Positions 21,915 through 33,005 of a DNA stretch of 64,000 nt are shown one piece after another (the stretch's first letter is position 1; each line of letters opens with the position of its first letter). The notes beneath the pieces were generated by a model, which was not told where the DNA came from, did no database searches, and saw only the letters and a program-made list of their open reading frames with translations. The DNA is from Lunularia cruciata (lineage: Eukaryota > Streptophyta > Marchantiopsida > Lunulariales > Lunulariaceae), in the NCBI GenBank assembly GCA_948567375.1, contig OX419761.1:2234501-2298500 (forward strand), written 5' to 3'. A program made the position numbers and the translations under genes.

Positions 21915-23271
21915 TATGTTCAATCCTAATCTCAACTCCCAACACTTCTTTGGTTTTTTTTATCCGCTCGAATGTCCTTCTCCGACTACGTTCTAGGTGT
22001 GGAGAAATAGCAGAGACTGTCTGGAGCAGCAAATTTTGTGCTGCACAGGATGAGTCTATGCCTTCTATAAGGCCATACCCGAAAGAGGCGAGAGAACTAC
22101 TTTGCCACTTGGCGTGTGATCATACGCTGCTCGATCTCTACCAGCCGGATAGCACGACTCAAAAAGGAATCCCGTCACAAAATCAGCACTGGCAGGTTTC
22201 ACTACAAGTACCGACCTCGACAATCCGGGATCGACTAACTTGCACTGCGAGTGGTGGATGCGACTGTGCACTTCTGTTGATTTAACGAGTTGCATTGATG
22301 TAATCAAAAACTTCCGAACGGATCGTAAAGTGACTGAAATGTACCGAAGAATAAAATAGCTGGCAAACAGGGGAGGAGATGCTGGAAGAAAAATTGTAAA
22401 GTATTCATGGACAATACTGCAGGAGACGGAAGGAAATGTCTGTGATCTCAAGTCTTCTTGAAGACATTTCTTCTCTGTCGTATCACGAAGTCAACAAGAA
22501 AGACGAAGATTTGGTTTGTCTGGGCCCTATCGAAGTGGTCAAACAACCATCGCATGTTCTGCACAGATGAGGAGGTCGGATAGAATACGAACTAAAGCTC
22601 GCAAAAGGATGAATGAACTGACTGCTCAATGTTTTGAGCACGCCCTATCGATCTGTTCTATAAATCTCAACCTTCCAACCACTATCTCCTCTGCTTTTCC
22701 TTTCCACATTTCGTACAGAGGAAAAGCTTGCTTGCCCTTCGTAGCTTTTGGTCACCGTTCGGTGAGACTGAAAAACAACTCAAAATAGAATGCCAATTGC
22801 GAACGTATATATTCTTTCATACAAAAGTAATCATCACTGTTGACCATAAGTTCACAACATCATTATAATTACATCTTATCAATTGATAAATGCTGCCGAT
22901 GATACTTAAAATGATTTTTTAAAGACATTTTTTATAAAAGTCTTTCACATTTATGAACTATGCATCTTTCTCAAGACAAGGAGGTTAAAGCGATTTGTGA
23001 TAAGAGGCTCAAAATAATCCAAAGTTTATAGGAATGAACACCATAACAATTATCAAAGAAACACAAGTTAACTTACATAGAGGGTCGTGCGAAAATTGGT
23101 AAATCAACTGATTTGATTTTACTAATATCAAAAAGAATGGAATCTTAATAAATTAGCAAAGCAAGCAAAAGCATTACCGTCAATTTGATGAGAGTAAGTT
23201 GCTGATATTTACCTTAAATTATCTCTTAAAATATAAGAATGTGGGTTCTTTAATAATATGATTTTACATCA

Positions 23272-23367
<96 letters not shown>

Positions 23368-24959
23368 TTTAAATTGGTCATGATAGAAGACAGGTCCATC
23401 AATCAATGTGTTACAGTAGAAGGAATTATGCAAATTAGCTTATTCAATGGTAAGGTATTTATCGTATTTAAGGTATATAAATTGCATAAATGACATTAGT
23501 TGGAATATCATCAAAGGAACAAGGGTATTAGATCAATTGAGTTAATAAAACAAGACTATTGAAATCTAATTCCAGTAAATTGTAAGTTAAAAAGTTCAAC
23601 TATTAACTATGGTTCAACTATTAACTATTAGACATTATTGTAGCAGAAATTCTTTGATGATATGTGAAAATGCATGCACTAAAACATCATTGTCAATGAA
23701 TTGGTAATTTAATTATAAGTTATTGCAAGAGATATTGGTCTACTTTATCTGTAGAAAGGGAAAGCTTTAAAATACACCATGTTTTCAGGTTCATTAATTT
23801 TACAAACCTAAGTGACAAAAGCCACCAAAATACTCTAGTAGCATGTGTATGCGATGTAGAGATCCCATCAAAAGTCTGTCTGTCCCTTGTATGAGCATGC
23901 TCTACATGCTAATTATAGATGATATCTTACAAATTAAGATTTTGTTTTTGAAATCTAAATTGATATATTTATCTAATCTAAAATTTATTTTGAAATTAGT
24001 TAAGACAAAAGCTAACCAAAAAAGGAGATATTTGTACATAACACCTCCTTTGAAAGTGAGATATTAGCCCTTAAATATCCTTTGTAAATCCAACAAACTC
24101 AATGTAATAAGGTATAATGGAACTGAATAATTCATAAATGGATTGTGAAATACAATTTAGACATCTTGTAACCTACAACCCAAATAAAATAAGGATTGTA
24201 AATTATCATGAACTAAATTATTCAACACACATAATATATAATCTGCACGATAGATAGCATGGCGAGGCAACAAGTAGTCTTCTCAATACTTTCAACAATG
24301 CAAACACTCTTGATGTAGAGACGTAGAGTTTTATAAGTTTACTTCTCAATCTTTGAGTAACATTAGTCATAACTAAGTTTATAATTCTTATCTATTTAGT
24401 ATATTAACACGAAGTAACACAAAGTACTTTATTAGTCAAATACTTTGACCAATAAAGCAATTGGTGAAGACGTGGGAGTTGAAGCCCTTAACTAGTAAAG
24501 GAGTTTGTGAAGCCTTCACTTGTAATATAATTAGTAAAGACCTAGGGTTGAAATTTTTGACAAGTGTTTGTCTTATGTGTCACATCAATAATCTGTTTGA
24601 GGCACGTTGATTGGCCTTTATGTTATAACAAAGTCAAAGTGAGCCTTAGAGGTGTCTTATTTTTGGATTTGATTTTGAAAGTCTTTGAGTTCCAATAAAA
24701 GAATATCAAGATATATGTATTTTTTTTTCATGGACATATGCAAACCATTTGCAAAAGTAAACAACTAGAAATTCTTAAAAGAGATTGATAGTTATCATAC
24801 TTCTTGACGATCAATTTGTGCTCTAGAATGTACTATAAGGATTGTAATTCATCATCCTTTTATCTTCATTCTATTTGATGACGATGTGATGGAAAATTAA
24901 AAACTAAAAATTTATTTATTTTAGATGAAAGACTTGCACTCTTTATGATGCATGTCATG
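21915..24959. other. Upstream region of the reductase gene, then AT-rich DNA
   Basis: 21915 to about 22,800 is presumed promoter and low-copy spacer; the minus-strand frame at 22065-22451 has no recognisable domain and I do not call it a gene. From about 22,800 to 24,950 the DNA becomes AT-rich, without frames of note or recognisable retroelement motifs, apart from the TA microsatellite. Confidence 0.4.
23276..23362. repeat. (TA)n microsatellite, about 87 bp
   Basis: Uninterrupted TA dinucleotides run for about 43 units, in AT-rich DNA. The length is likely to vary between individuals and may be unreliable in the assembly. Confidence 0.95.
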
Positions 24960-25057
24960 CGTATATACATTGCTACACAACATACATCGCTGTCAATATC
25001 ATACACAATAGAAGCACAACTCACACATAAGTCATATATAGACTCTAAAGTGCCACA
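24960..25057 (-). repeat. Truncated second LTR of TE-E
   Basis: This 98-bp segment aligns without gaps to 25512-25609, the beginning of the TE-E LTR, with five differences. It begins (minus strand) with TGTGGCACTTTAGAG exactly one base after the end of the neighbouring LTR and is truncated at 24960, where similarity stops. Confidence 0.75.
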
Positions 25058-25058
25058 A

Positions 25059-25609
25059 TGTAATCAGATTGTTTACCACTCGAATCAATCAAACTCAGAT
25101 CAATACTTGATCTGATCCTCAACAACTTGCCAACAATAGGGCATTGATTACAGTCAAGCTACACCCACTCTAGCATAGAGACTCCAAGTGACGCTCGCCG
25201 GCTTTTTATCCACTCTAGTTAGGAACTCGAAGGCTCAACATCAGAGAAGTGAGCTCTCTGGAGCTGCACTCCGAGGGTATACCCCTGATTTTGACCTAGG
25301 TCTCCTCCCAACAGACCCGTTGACGCACCCAACGGTGCGGACGGTGCAAGTGACGGTAGGCCCCACCATGAAGTCAATACCCTAAACCTAAAATCTGACC
25401 GTCGGAAAGTAGTCTATGAGTAATGGCCAAAATGCCTCTAAATATTATCACTAGAACTCTAGTGTCCGAGCGTCTAGATGCAAAACTACAAATGGTGTGA
25501 TAGTTGTCGTACGTATATACATCGCTACACAACATACATCGTTGTCAACATCATACACAATAGAAGCACAACTCACACATAAGTCATACATAGACTCTAA
25601 AGTGGCACA
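25059..25609 (-). repeat. 3' LTR of TE-E
   Basis: A 551-bp segment with TG...CA termini: on the minus strand it begins TGTGCCACTTTAG and ends GATTACA. It is preceded by a polypurine tract (AGCTAGGGGGGCGA, minus strand, 25611-25624), as expected for a 3' LTR following the pol gene of TE-E. Confidence 0.7.
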
Positions 25610-25784
25610 ATCGCCCCCCTAGCTGGCGGTTAGGTCCCTCTAACTCCAGATAGCCATCTACTCTAAGCATATAGTATACCCTATGATGAACAAAGATCAG
25701 GAGGCCGGGTGCTATGGAGCCGCATCGTTAGTCGCCTATCTGCAATCTATACCATATAAAGAATGAACTAGCTATAGGCCAAGT

Positions 25785-26111
25785 ACATCTAGGACATAAC
25801 CATTGTCCTTGAGGAACCACCGTGAGGGGAGGAATCATACATGCCATATGTCATCCTCTCGAACAGCTATCACACACTAACATAGTAGCATCTCCACTAG
25901 AAGAGCCACATAGCATACACCTCAAGCTTGCACGTACAAGTGCCAAGCTTGGATCCATAGTACCATCAATGTTTGGGAGGTAGCATGGTGCATAATTGTG
26001 CACATGGTCTTTCCAAACAACACCATCACGTCCTTCTAACACAAGGACTCCAAATGGCAAAACCTCACGCACTCTCAAGATAGTGCGGCCTGTCGAAACA
26101 TCAAGTGTCAT
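25785..26111 (-). pseudogene. TE-E integrase C-terminus with PHD finger
   Basis: The minus strand reads through a tail domain (ILRVREVLPFGVLVLEGRDG, then WKDHVHNYAPCYLPNIDG) into a zinc finger with the pattern CMLC, CDSC, HMAC, CPRC, that is Cys4-His-Cys3, at 25785-25919. The spacing, the acidic residue in VCDSC and the late hydrophobic QWLCPRC are typical of PHD fingers, which bind histone H3 tails. A TGA at 25851-25853 sits where PHD fingers have a conserved Trp between the second and third metal pairs; the Cys/His pattern continues in the same frame after it, so this is a recent nonsense change. A reader domain here could guide integration, as the chromodomain does in chromoviruses. That role is inference. 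Confidence 0.7.
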
Positions 26112-26216
26112 CGGTGTTGTCTGCTGTAGATATACATAGTCTCTTGGGTGAAATTTATAGATTGAGGGTCTATAACCTCCTCCTCAAATGGTAGCATAGC
26201 ATAAAGTATCTCTATG

Positions 26217-26866
26217 CTAAGCAATCGCCAAGTTCTCAAAGGCCATCGGCATCACTCTTTGAAAGATCTCTACCCGTTGAGAACATGCGCTCATCCATAC
26301 ATCTGGGTCATCCAAGTCCAAAACTACAGTAGCATCTTGACGAATGGCCGCAAGTAAATCTGGATCTCGTTCATAGAGTAGGAAGTAAGGAGAGAAGGAT
26401 GCTAAGGAAGCTTTCCGGCTGAACCAATAGCCCATGGCCAACCAAGGTAATTGGAGATCCCAATCTCCCAAGTGGCCTCTTTGCAAACCATACTTTTGCA
26501 ATCCTCTCTTCATTGTCTAAACCACTCTCTCTGCTAAGCCATCTGCCTCAGTGATCTCGGGAGGTAGTACGGTGATCAATCAAAGCCTTATCACACAAGA
26601 ACTTGATCCATGAACAAGTAAGTTGTCCCTTCACTAGACTTGTCAGGAAGTGCCACCAACTCAATCCACTTGGAGAAGTGATCCACCATCACCAAAATAT
26701 ACCAATGATGTCTCACAGTCAACGGTAAAGGTCCAGCAAAGTCCAAACTCCAATGATAACCCAATCCCATGATAGGTAATGGGTGTAATTGTGGTGTAGG
26801 AGCACTGAATGATGCTCTAACTTGGTCACAAACTACACATCTGGCAACAAAATGTTGTACCTTGGT
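26217..26866 (-). pseudogene. TE-E integrase core remnant
   Basis: Minus-strand pieces show the integrase core: DFAGPLPL with HWYILVMVDHFSKW (about 26,760-26,670), the segment KYGLQRGHLGDWDLQLPWLA (about 26,495-26,440), and ASFSPYFLLYERDP (about 26,400-26,360). These match the usual order of first catalytic Asp, hydrophobic core, and the SPF..LYGR-type end of the domain. The frames are interrupted by stops between about 26,520 and 26,640, where the second Asp and the Glu should be. Confidence 0.6.
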
Positions 26867-27469
26867 CTACATACCACGCCACCAATAATGACTCTGGAGT
26901 AAGCTATATGTACGCTTTACTCCAAAATGTCCTAGCTCCTCATGAGCATGACGAACCAACTGTGGTCTCTGAGATGGAAGTGGTACTACTTGTACTCTAC
27001 CATCCTCCCATACACGCAAAAGGTGTCTACTCTCCAATCTGAACCGTCTAGCTTGCTGAAGGACATTGTCTCTCTCCTTGGCCCCAACTATGCCACCCAC
27101 AACACCAATGCAAAGATAGTCCATCACTAAGACATCATCATGAATGTCTCGCTGAACTATACCAATATCTTCATTCTCTAGATTTGTGACCTCCATAACT
27201 CCTCTTGTATGTGCTGAGAGAGATACCACCAAAGCCTCAAAAAATATACACAAAAAAGCAGATGCATGCCAACATGGCACCATCTCCTTATCTGTCTCAC
27301 CATGCCAATGTGCTCCAGTCTGATCCTGTTGGCTAGGACATGGGTTTCTACTCAACCCATCTGCATCACAGTTCACCACTCCAGGTCTATGAACAACCGT
27401 GAAATCATACTCCTGTAAAATCAGAGCCCATTGTGCAATCTTCCTTGAAAGCTTGTCGGACTCCATCAA
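26867..27469 (-). pseudogene. TE-E RNase H and integrase zinc-binding region
   Basis: A 200-codon minus-strand open stretch begins SDKLSRKIAQWALILQEYDF, followed by VVHRPGVVNCDADGLSRNP, the standard gypsy RNase H end (H..G..N..AD.LSR). After a spacer it reads HAHEELGHFGVKRTYSLLQS and HYWWRGM, the HHCC zinc-binding start of integrase. The frame is open across the block, but both ends run into stops. Confidence 0.7.
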
Positions 27470-27709
27470 CCACTTCAGCAGCTGATGATCAGTGATGTGA
27501 GTGAAGGGGTTACCAAATGGGTAACATCAGAAATGTGCTACTGCCCAAACTGTTGCCAAGCACTCTCCCTCATATGAACTATAATTTGCCTCCGCTAAAT
27601 TGTTGGAGCGACTAGCATAGGCCACCACAAACTCCTTCCCCTCATCATCATGCTGGGTGAGCATTGCTCCAAGCCCCAACATACTCCAATCAGTATGAAC
27701 TTGAAATGG

Positions 27710-28181
27710 TCATCCTCTGATTGGTCTCCTCAAAATAGGAGCCCATGTCAACCTCTCCTTGAGCTCTACAAAAGCTCTCTCCTGCTCATCTCCCCAACAC
27801 CACTCCTGTGTAAGCTTGGTCAGCTTCATCAAGGGCGTGGCAATGACACTAAATCCTCTAACATAGTGGCAATAGAAGTTTGCCAACCCAAGGAATGCTC
27901 GCACTTTGCTCACATCCGTAGGCCAAGGAATACGTGCAATAGCCTCCACCTTGGTCTGCTGAACACCAAGTCCTCCGGGGTAAATAGTGTGACCCAAATA
28001 CTCAACCTGCTTGTGGAAGAACCTACACTTCCCAGGATGATATTTGAGTCCATGAGATCTCAACCTCTCAAACACCTCCAACAATTGTCTCTCATGCTCC
28101 TCCACAATAGTGCTATAGATCAAAATGTCATCAATATAACACCAAGCAAAATCCAATCCAGCTAGGATCCTATCCATGACA
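27710..28181 (-). pseudogene. TE-E reverse transcriptase, carboxy half
   Basis: The minus strand reads VMDRILAGLDFAWCYIDDIL (catalytic YIDD), then KCRFFHKQVEYLGHTI and RAFLGLANFYCHYVRGFS, the palm/thumb signature of Ty3/gypsy RT, continuing to the RNase H connection (RAFVELKERLTWAP). Upstream fingers and palm are lost at the TE-A2 insertion. An open frame runs a few codons into the LTR, but those residues are not RT. Confidence 0.8.
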
Positions 28182-28859
28182 TGTAACATCCATTTATGCA
28201 TGTGTGTGCTATTATGATATTTAGCTTGGTATTACAAGTACTTGAGAGATATTATTTATAGAGAGATAAAGGATGATTCTATATTAGTCATGATTAGCTA
28301 AAGTTAGTCATTTCTAAGATAGAGGGGACCTTACTTTAGAGGAAGTAGAAAAGATGAGCACCACTATTTGGATTTTAGTGTGTTGACTTGGTATTATTCC
28401 TAGGTGTTTGGCTTTGAGGAAAGAATTGAGAACTCTTGGGCCCGCAAGCCTTTTTGTTTTGAATTCTTCTTTAGTCCAAGGACAGCCCATGTGAAAGAAT
28501 CCTTAACTAAGTGGTTGGGTCAAGATAAGACCACATGCTTAGGGAAATATGCCCATGTGAATGGATATTCCTTTCTACTTTTTGACTTTACTTGACTTTT
28601 AGCCTAGTAACTTGAGTTACTCCAGTAATTAGTAACTTTGGTGCGTAACTATTTCACAAGTATATAAACAAGGGATGAGGAGGTACTTCGGCATCCTTTC
28701 ATTTGCAACTATCTCTCTCTCATTGAGTTCTCTAGTGAGCAATGTCTTGAGTCTTGGAGGAGTATGATGGAGTTGGAGTTCCTTGCCTTCTTAGTCCATG
28801 GTGCGCTACCATAATAGCCATCAGAGGTTCATCTTGAGTGAGAGACAGGCTGGCTCACA
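28182..28859 (+). repeat. 5' LTR of TE-A2
   Basis: This 678-bp family-A LTR begins TGTAACATCC and ends GGCTCACA, followed by a TTGGTTCTGTTGCCGAGACC primer-binding-like site. It carries the same TATATAAA box near 28660. It is more diverged from the TE-A1 LTRs than those are from each other. Confidence 0.85.
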
Positions 28860-29742
28860 TTTTTGGTTCTGTTGCCGAGACCTCTCTAGAAGGCAAGATA
28901 ATGTTCCGTGTTCAATTCTACATTAGGCGAAAGAGGCTATGAGAGCTCACTTGGAGAGAACATTAGGAGAGGAGAGGGCTAAACTTATGTTACAGAACAA
29001 AGATCCATTTGTATACCCTGTAGTTCATTAGGATGTCTTTTGAGGTGATTTTGTACATCTTGTACAGATGAGAGGAATTGGAGAGATTGTGTGAGGTGGA
29101 TTGCAGATTTTGGGGATTAAGGTGATTTTGGGTAAAATCTCAAGTTTGAGATCTGGACTTGAAATTTATATACATGATACCTTGGATTATCTTTTAGTTA
29201 GCACACTTGAAATTATTGTGAGAGCTACTATGCGCACTATGCTAGAAATTTTGAAAGTTGATAGGGTAAAGTGCTCCAGCAATTGCATGCTCTCTAGAAA
29301 ATTGTATAGAGTCTACCATTTCTTCAATTTTCAGTGAATTATCTTGAAAATTTCTAAGAAAATTCAGTGCATTGTATCCTACCTTTTGCCAAAAAAATTA
29401 GAGAGAGATAGTTCTTGCGCAAGGACTTATGAGTTTCTGAAGTGAGGGGGGTGGTTTTCAGACCAAATCTGAAATATATGTGTTGAATAGAAAAGTGTGT
29501 AGGACAAATGGCTTGATGAAAAGATCTGAAATTTTGCAGGCATGGATTCCATGAAATTGTGATAACGTGATAAAAATTTCAAAGGACTTTCACATACTAG
29601 TTAAGAGATTTGAGTGAAATTGTGAGGAAGGGTCAATTCTGCAGAGTTCAGATCTCATGCATGAGGAGTTTGAGATTAACAAAAAGCATGTTTGAGTGTT
29701 TAGAATCATCTTGGGAACATAGAGGGTCATCAAGAGTGTAAA
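28860..29742 (+). other. TE-A2 untranslated leader
   Basis: This stretch matches 38454-39309 of TE-A1. It contains the broken equivalent of the small frame seen at 38496-38720 in TE-A1 (starting near AAGGCAAGATAATGTTCCG). No conserved domain is visible. Confidence 0.6.
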
Positions 29743-30195
29743 TTGAGACTATGCAAGGTTCCCAAAGGGTTTGAGGTGATTGTAGGGGCAGATTTGAGGA
29801 AAAGAGAGTTTACAATAGAATTTGAAGAGAGTGTTGAGAGGATCCAAAAACGTACGCCACTTGGAGGAAAGAGTGAGTCTAAGTGCTTTTTATGTGGAGA
29901 GAAGGGACATAAGGCAAGTTTATGTCCATTGAACTTTGAGAGCAAGAGATTGAGGGAAAAGAGAGGCTTACTTGACTTGGGTTTGCATGTTGGACCTTCT
30001 TCACCAAGATTGGGAGGAAGAAGATCTAAGACCAAGGAGTTGTGTGAGGTTTGTGGAGTAGAAGGACTTCCAAAAGGACATGAGTGTAGTAGAATAAAAA
30101 CACTTTTGGAGACTTTGGTGAAGGATCCTGGAGAGAGTCTTAGTATAGCTACAGAAATACTATCACCTTCATCAGCTAGTTCTCAAGATGAGTGA
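29743..30195 (+). CDS. Pre-gag zinc-knuckle ORF of TE-A2
   Basis: 150 codons, uninterrupted. The first part resembles KVPKGFEVIVGADLRKREFT. A retroviral-type zinc knuckle follows at about residues 45-60 (CFLCGEKGHKASLC, CX2CX4HX4C), then a basic segment (RLREKRGLLDLGLHVG), then a second Cys/His cluster (CEVCGVEGLPKGHEC), and a Ser-rich end. It is separate from Gag, which starts at 30417. It is intact here and in TE-A1, although the gag and pol frames of those copies are broken. Function unknown; nucleic-acid binding is the reasonable guess from the knuckle. Confidence 0.7.
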   Translation: MRLCKVPKGFEVIVGADLRKREFTIEFEESVERIQKRTPLGGKSESKCFLCGEKGHKASLCPLNFESKRLREKRGLLDLGLHVGPSSPRLGGRRSKTKELCEVCGVEGLPKGHECSRIKTLLETLVKDPGESLSIATEILSPSSASSQDE

Positions 30196-30416
30196 TGGAG
30201 ATAATCTTTTAATTTATGGATAAACTATCCATGAGAGTTAGATTAATATGCACTCTAGGATTTGATGTTGCTATAGAAATCTTGGAGCAACCTGAACCTT
30301 TTGTGTTTCCTAGAGTGGATTATTCTCAGATGGTGTTAGTCATGTATATACTCTATTAGTAATAGAGTGAGAAAAGAAAAAAAAATGGAGAGAAAAGAAA
30401 GATAGTGAGGGTTAAG

Positions 30417-30934
30417 ATGGGGAAACTTCCGGTTTTCTTTGGCAAGGATGGCAAAGATATGGAGGCCTCTGTGAGAGATTTCAAGAGAGCTTGCATAGGA
30501 AACAATGAGAGGAGGAAGAATGAGTGGGCCTCATTATTACCAGATTTCTTTGAGGATGCAGTACTTACATGGTATGAGTCAGAATACCAAAAGAGAGAGA
30601 GGAGAGATGGAGAAGAGGAGTCTTGGGAGACTTTGACTTCAACACTCATTGAGAACTTTCTTCCTAATGAGAGTTATGAGAGATTGATGAGTGAGGTTAC
30701 ATTTCTCAAGCAAGGAGATGGAGACACAGTGAGAGTCTATGTGGAAAGAGTGCAAAAGTTAGAGTCCAGATTTTGCATAGTGTTGAGGAAGGGTGGGGAT
30801 GATATGAGACTACAATGATTGGCATAGGGGCCATGCTCACCAAGAATTTTGTGGGAGGGTTGAGACCACAAATTAGAAGCAAGGTGAGATATGAGAAACT
30901 TTCTTCCAAGGTTTAAGCTATCAAGATTGCAATT
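30417..30934 (+). pseudogene. TE-A2 gag, amino part
   Basis: It starts MGKLPVFFGKDGKDMEASVR and runs through the retrotransposon Gag domain (EWASLLPDFFEDAVLTWYES, then SEVTFLKQGDGDTVRVYVER). A one-base loss near 30805 shifts the frame (GATATGAGAC against GATATGGAGAC in TE-A3). The frame then stops at TE-C, inserted after 30934. Confidence 0.75.
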
Positions 30935-31919
30935 TGTGGTACACACATTTTCATTTTGGACGAGTTTTGAAGAAGAAGTGCCTTACTTAAACCAAATTGA
31001 AACCAAATGGAGAAAAAATGAGAGGAAATTTGTATTTTGATCAAGCCTGAAGAAGTCTACTTTGTGTCAGATGAAGACAGACTCAGCCAGGATTGAAAGA
31101 GGGCAGACCCGGAGGAGGAATGGAAGTTACAGGTTGAAATTCTTACGGGGGCTATATCTCAATGTTCACAAATCCAAATCAAGTGTGCTATATTTCGTTG
31201 GAAGTGTCTCATTCAGAGCTTTTCGTTGCTACCAAAATCGCAAAGTTTGGAGGTTTGTAGAAGAAGTTACAAGTATTTGAAGTTTTGGGAGTAAATGTAC
31301 AAAGTAGTTTAGTGTCTTCAGACTTCGGACTTCAGGTTTACACAACTTCCGGTTAGAAGCTTCTTCGACTCAAGACAAAGATGACTATATCTGAGATAGT
31401 TGGACCTCCGAGTGCAACAAAGATGACTTCGGGAATCTTGCCAGAGGCATGAGAGAGAGTTAGGATAGAGAAAGAATCGATAGTTAGGATACCCATGACT
31501 TCAATTTCAGTTCCAAATGAAGATGGAACAGGAATTGAAGGAGAAGTAGCAGTAGTGAATAAACCCGAAGTGCAAGATTAGATTGTAAGTGTCTTTGGGT
31601 CAGTAACATGAGTGATTAGGGGAAAGTGGGTTACAAATTGAAAATGTAGATAGTGTATCCATGCTTTCAATTACAATTTGTGATGAGGATATAGTAGAAT
31701 TAGCAAAGGAATTGATAGTAGCTAGACCCGATGTTGCAGAAGTAGGAATTCAAGTGTCATCGGACTTGGTATTTGACACATAAGAGAAGAGTGGGTCAGG
31801 AGATAAAGAAGTAGATGGAGTAGCCTTGAGCTCAATTGCAGTTCCTAGTATAGAAGTAGTAGAATTAGTGAAGGAATTAGTAGAATTAGCTATACCCAAA
31901 GAAGGAAGTAGTAGAAAGA

Positions 31920-32500
31920 TGTAAAGCTCCGAGGACAAGAGAAGAGATAAAACACAAATTGCACACTCAAACAATTGATGCCCCAAGGGAGCACCTTCTC
32001 TTTATTATATAGACAAAGAGGATCTCCGCCAAGGAAGCTCCACCATAGGATTAGGGACATAGATAGGTGACATGTCAGCAAGCTCCACCCTTGGATTACT
32101 TACTTGGATGGGTGACATGTCTGGTCTAGGTCCTATCTGGTTGGTCAAACGAGCTTTGATCAAAGGAAATCTTTTAGAGAATCTTCCTATAGGAATCTCA
32201 GAATCACGTGAGTAAGGTACCGTTGGAAAGCTCTCGACGAGACAAAGCAAGGGGAGGGAAGGCCAGCCTTACCTTTTTTGGGAGCATCATATGCACATTT
32301 TTGAGGCCTAATTCATCCATTTAGGCCTCCGAAATTGCCTTCAAAGATTTCAGGCATATTTCAGTTCCTACTCTATTAGTAGAGTCCCCTTTTGGTGATA
32401 TTTTTATCTTATCTATTTTGACCATCATTTATAACATCATTCTAGATGTTACCAAACCAAATTTCACATCTAGATCATATGGCTAGCTCTTGGTATTACA
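31920..32500 (-). repeat. 3' LTR of TE-B
   Basis: 581 bp. On the minus strand it begins TGTAATACCAAGAGC and ends GAGCTTTACA. It matches the split 5' LTR, which is 582 bp once TE-A1 and its duplication are removed. A diverged relative of this LTR is present at 55782-56529 in the opposite orientation. Confidence 0.85.
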
Positions 32501-32513
32501 TACCTCCCTCCTT

Positions 32514-32972
32514 TTAAGACGCAATGTCCTCATTGTGCAATTGTTGCTCAAATGCTTGCACCAACACCGGTGCATGTGCCAAATTGGCAGCGGGCTCCCA
32601 AGTTGCTTCATAGAGGGGGTAACCTTTCCATTGTACTAGATAGTCCACCCGTGGGTGGCGAGTACGACGCATGCGTTTTTGGAGAATCCGCTCCACTTCA
32701 TATTCCTCTATGCCATCAATGAGTGTCGGACAAGGTCGAATGTTTGGTGTGGAATGACCCTGGCCTGATCGGGGAGCATATCTGCATAGTAGGGAGAAAT
32801 GGAACACTAGATGAATCTTCATGTGTGGTGGTAGGTCAAGGTGATAGGCCACAGTGCCGATGCGACAAAGAATCGAGAAAGGCCCAATAAAATGAGGTCT
32901 GAGCTTACGAGGTCCAACTAATGTAAGGTTGGTTGTCGATAGCCACACTTGATCCCCAACATTGAACTCCAT
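32514..32972 (-). CDS. TE-B integrase tail with chromodomain
   Basis: A 152-codon open frame. It begins FNVGDQVWLSTTNL, the SH3-like integrase C-terminal domain, with RPHFIGPFSI and HLDLPPHMKIHLVFHFSLL. The end is a chromodomain: YEVERILQKRMRRTRHPRVD, then YLVQWKGYPLYEATWEP, with the aromatic cage positions Y, W and W visible. Chromodomains in this position define chromoviruses and are thought to bind methylated histone H3 and bias integration to heterochromatin. It is probably the last part of one polyprotein with 33006-34058; a stop near 33000 separates them here. Confidence 0.8.
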   Translation of the reverse strand: MEFNVGDQVWLSTTNLTLVGPRKLRPHFIGPFSILCRIGTVAYHLDLPPHMKIHLVFHFSLLCRYAPRSGQGHSTPNIRPCPTLIDGIEEYEVERILQKRMRRTRHPRVDYLVQWKGYPLYEATWEPAANLAHAPVLVQAFEQQLHNEDIAS

Positions 32973-33005
32973 GTGCCAACGGTGTGCATCAGCATACTGC
33001 TTTTG

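Larger units (their letters stand above)
25059..28181 (-). mobile_element. TE-E: Ty3/gypsy element with PHD finger, 5' part cut off by TE-A2
   Basis: On the minus strand the order is RT (truncated at 28181), RNase H, integrase zinc-binding domain, integrase core, C-terminal region with PHD finger, polypurine tract, 3' LTR. The TE-A2 LTR starts at 28182 in the middle of the RT, so the RT amino half, protease, gag and 5' LTR are missing here. They are not visible elsewhere in the window; they may lie beyond it or be deleted. The element is broken by stops in the integrase core and PHD finger, so it is an old copy and the oldest layer of the nest. Confidence 0.8.

Noticed and set aside
22065-22451. 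A 128-codon minus-strand frame upstream of the reductase gene
   Set aside because: There is no recognisable domain and composition resembles spacer. It may overlap the promoter of the reductase gene, and nothing supports coding.
24960-25609. The repeated ~100-bp segments considered as a CRISPR-like or satellite array
   Set aside because: There are only two copies, and both are the start of the TE-E LTR next to a polypurine tract.
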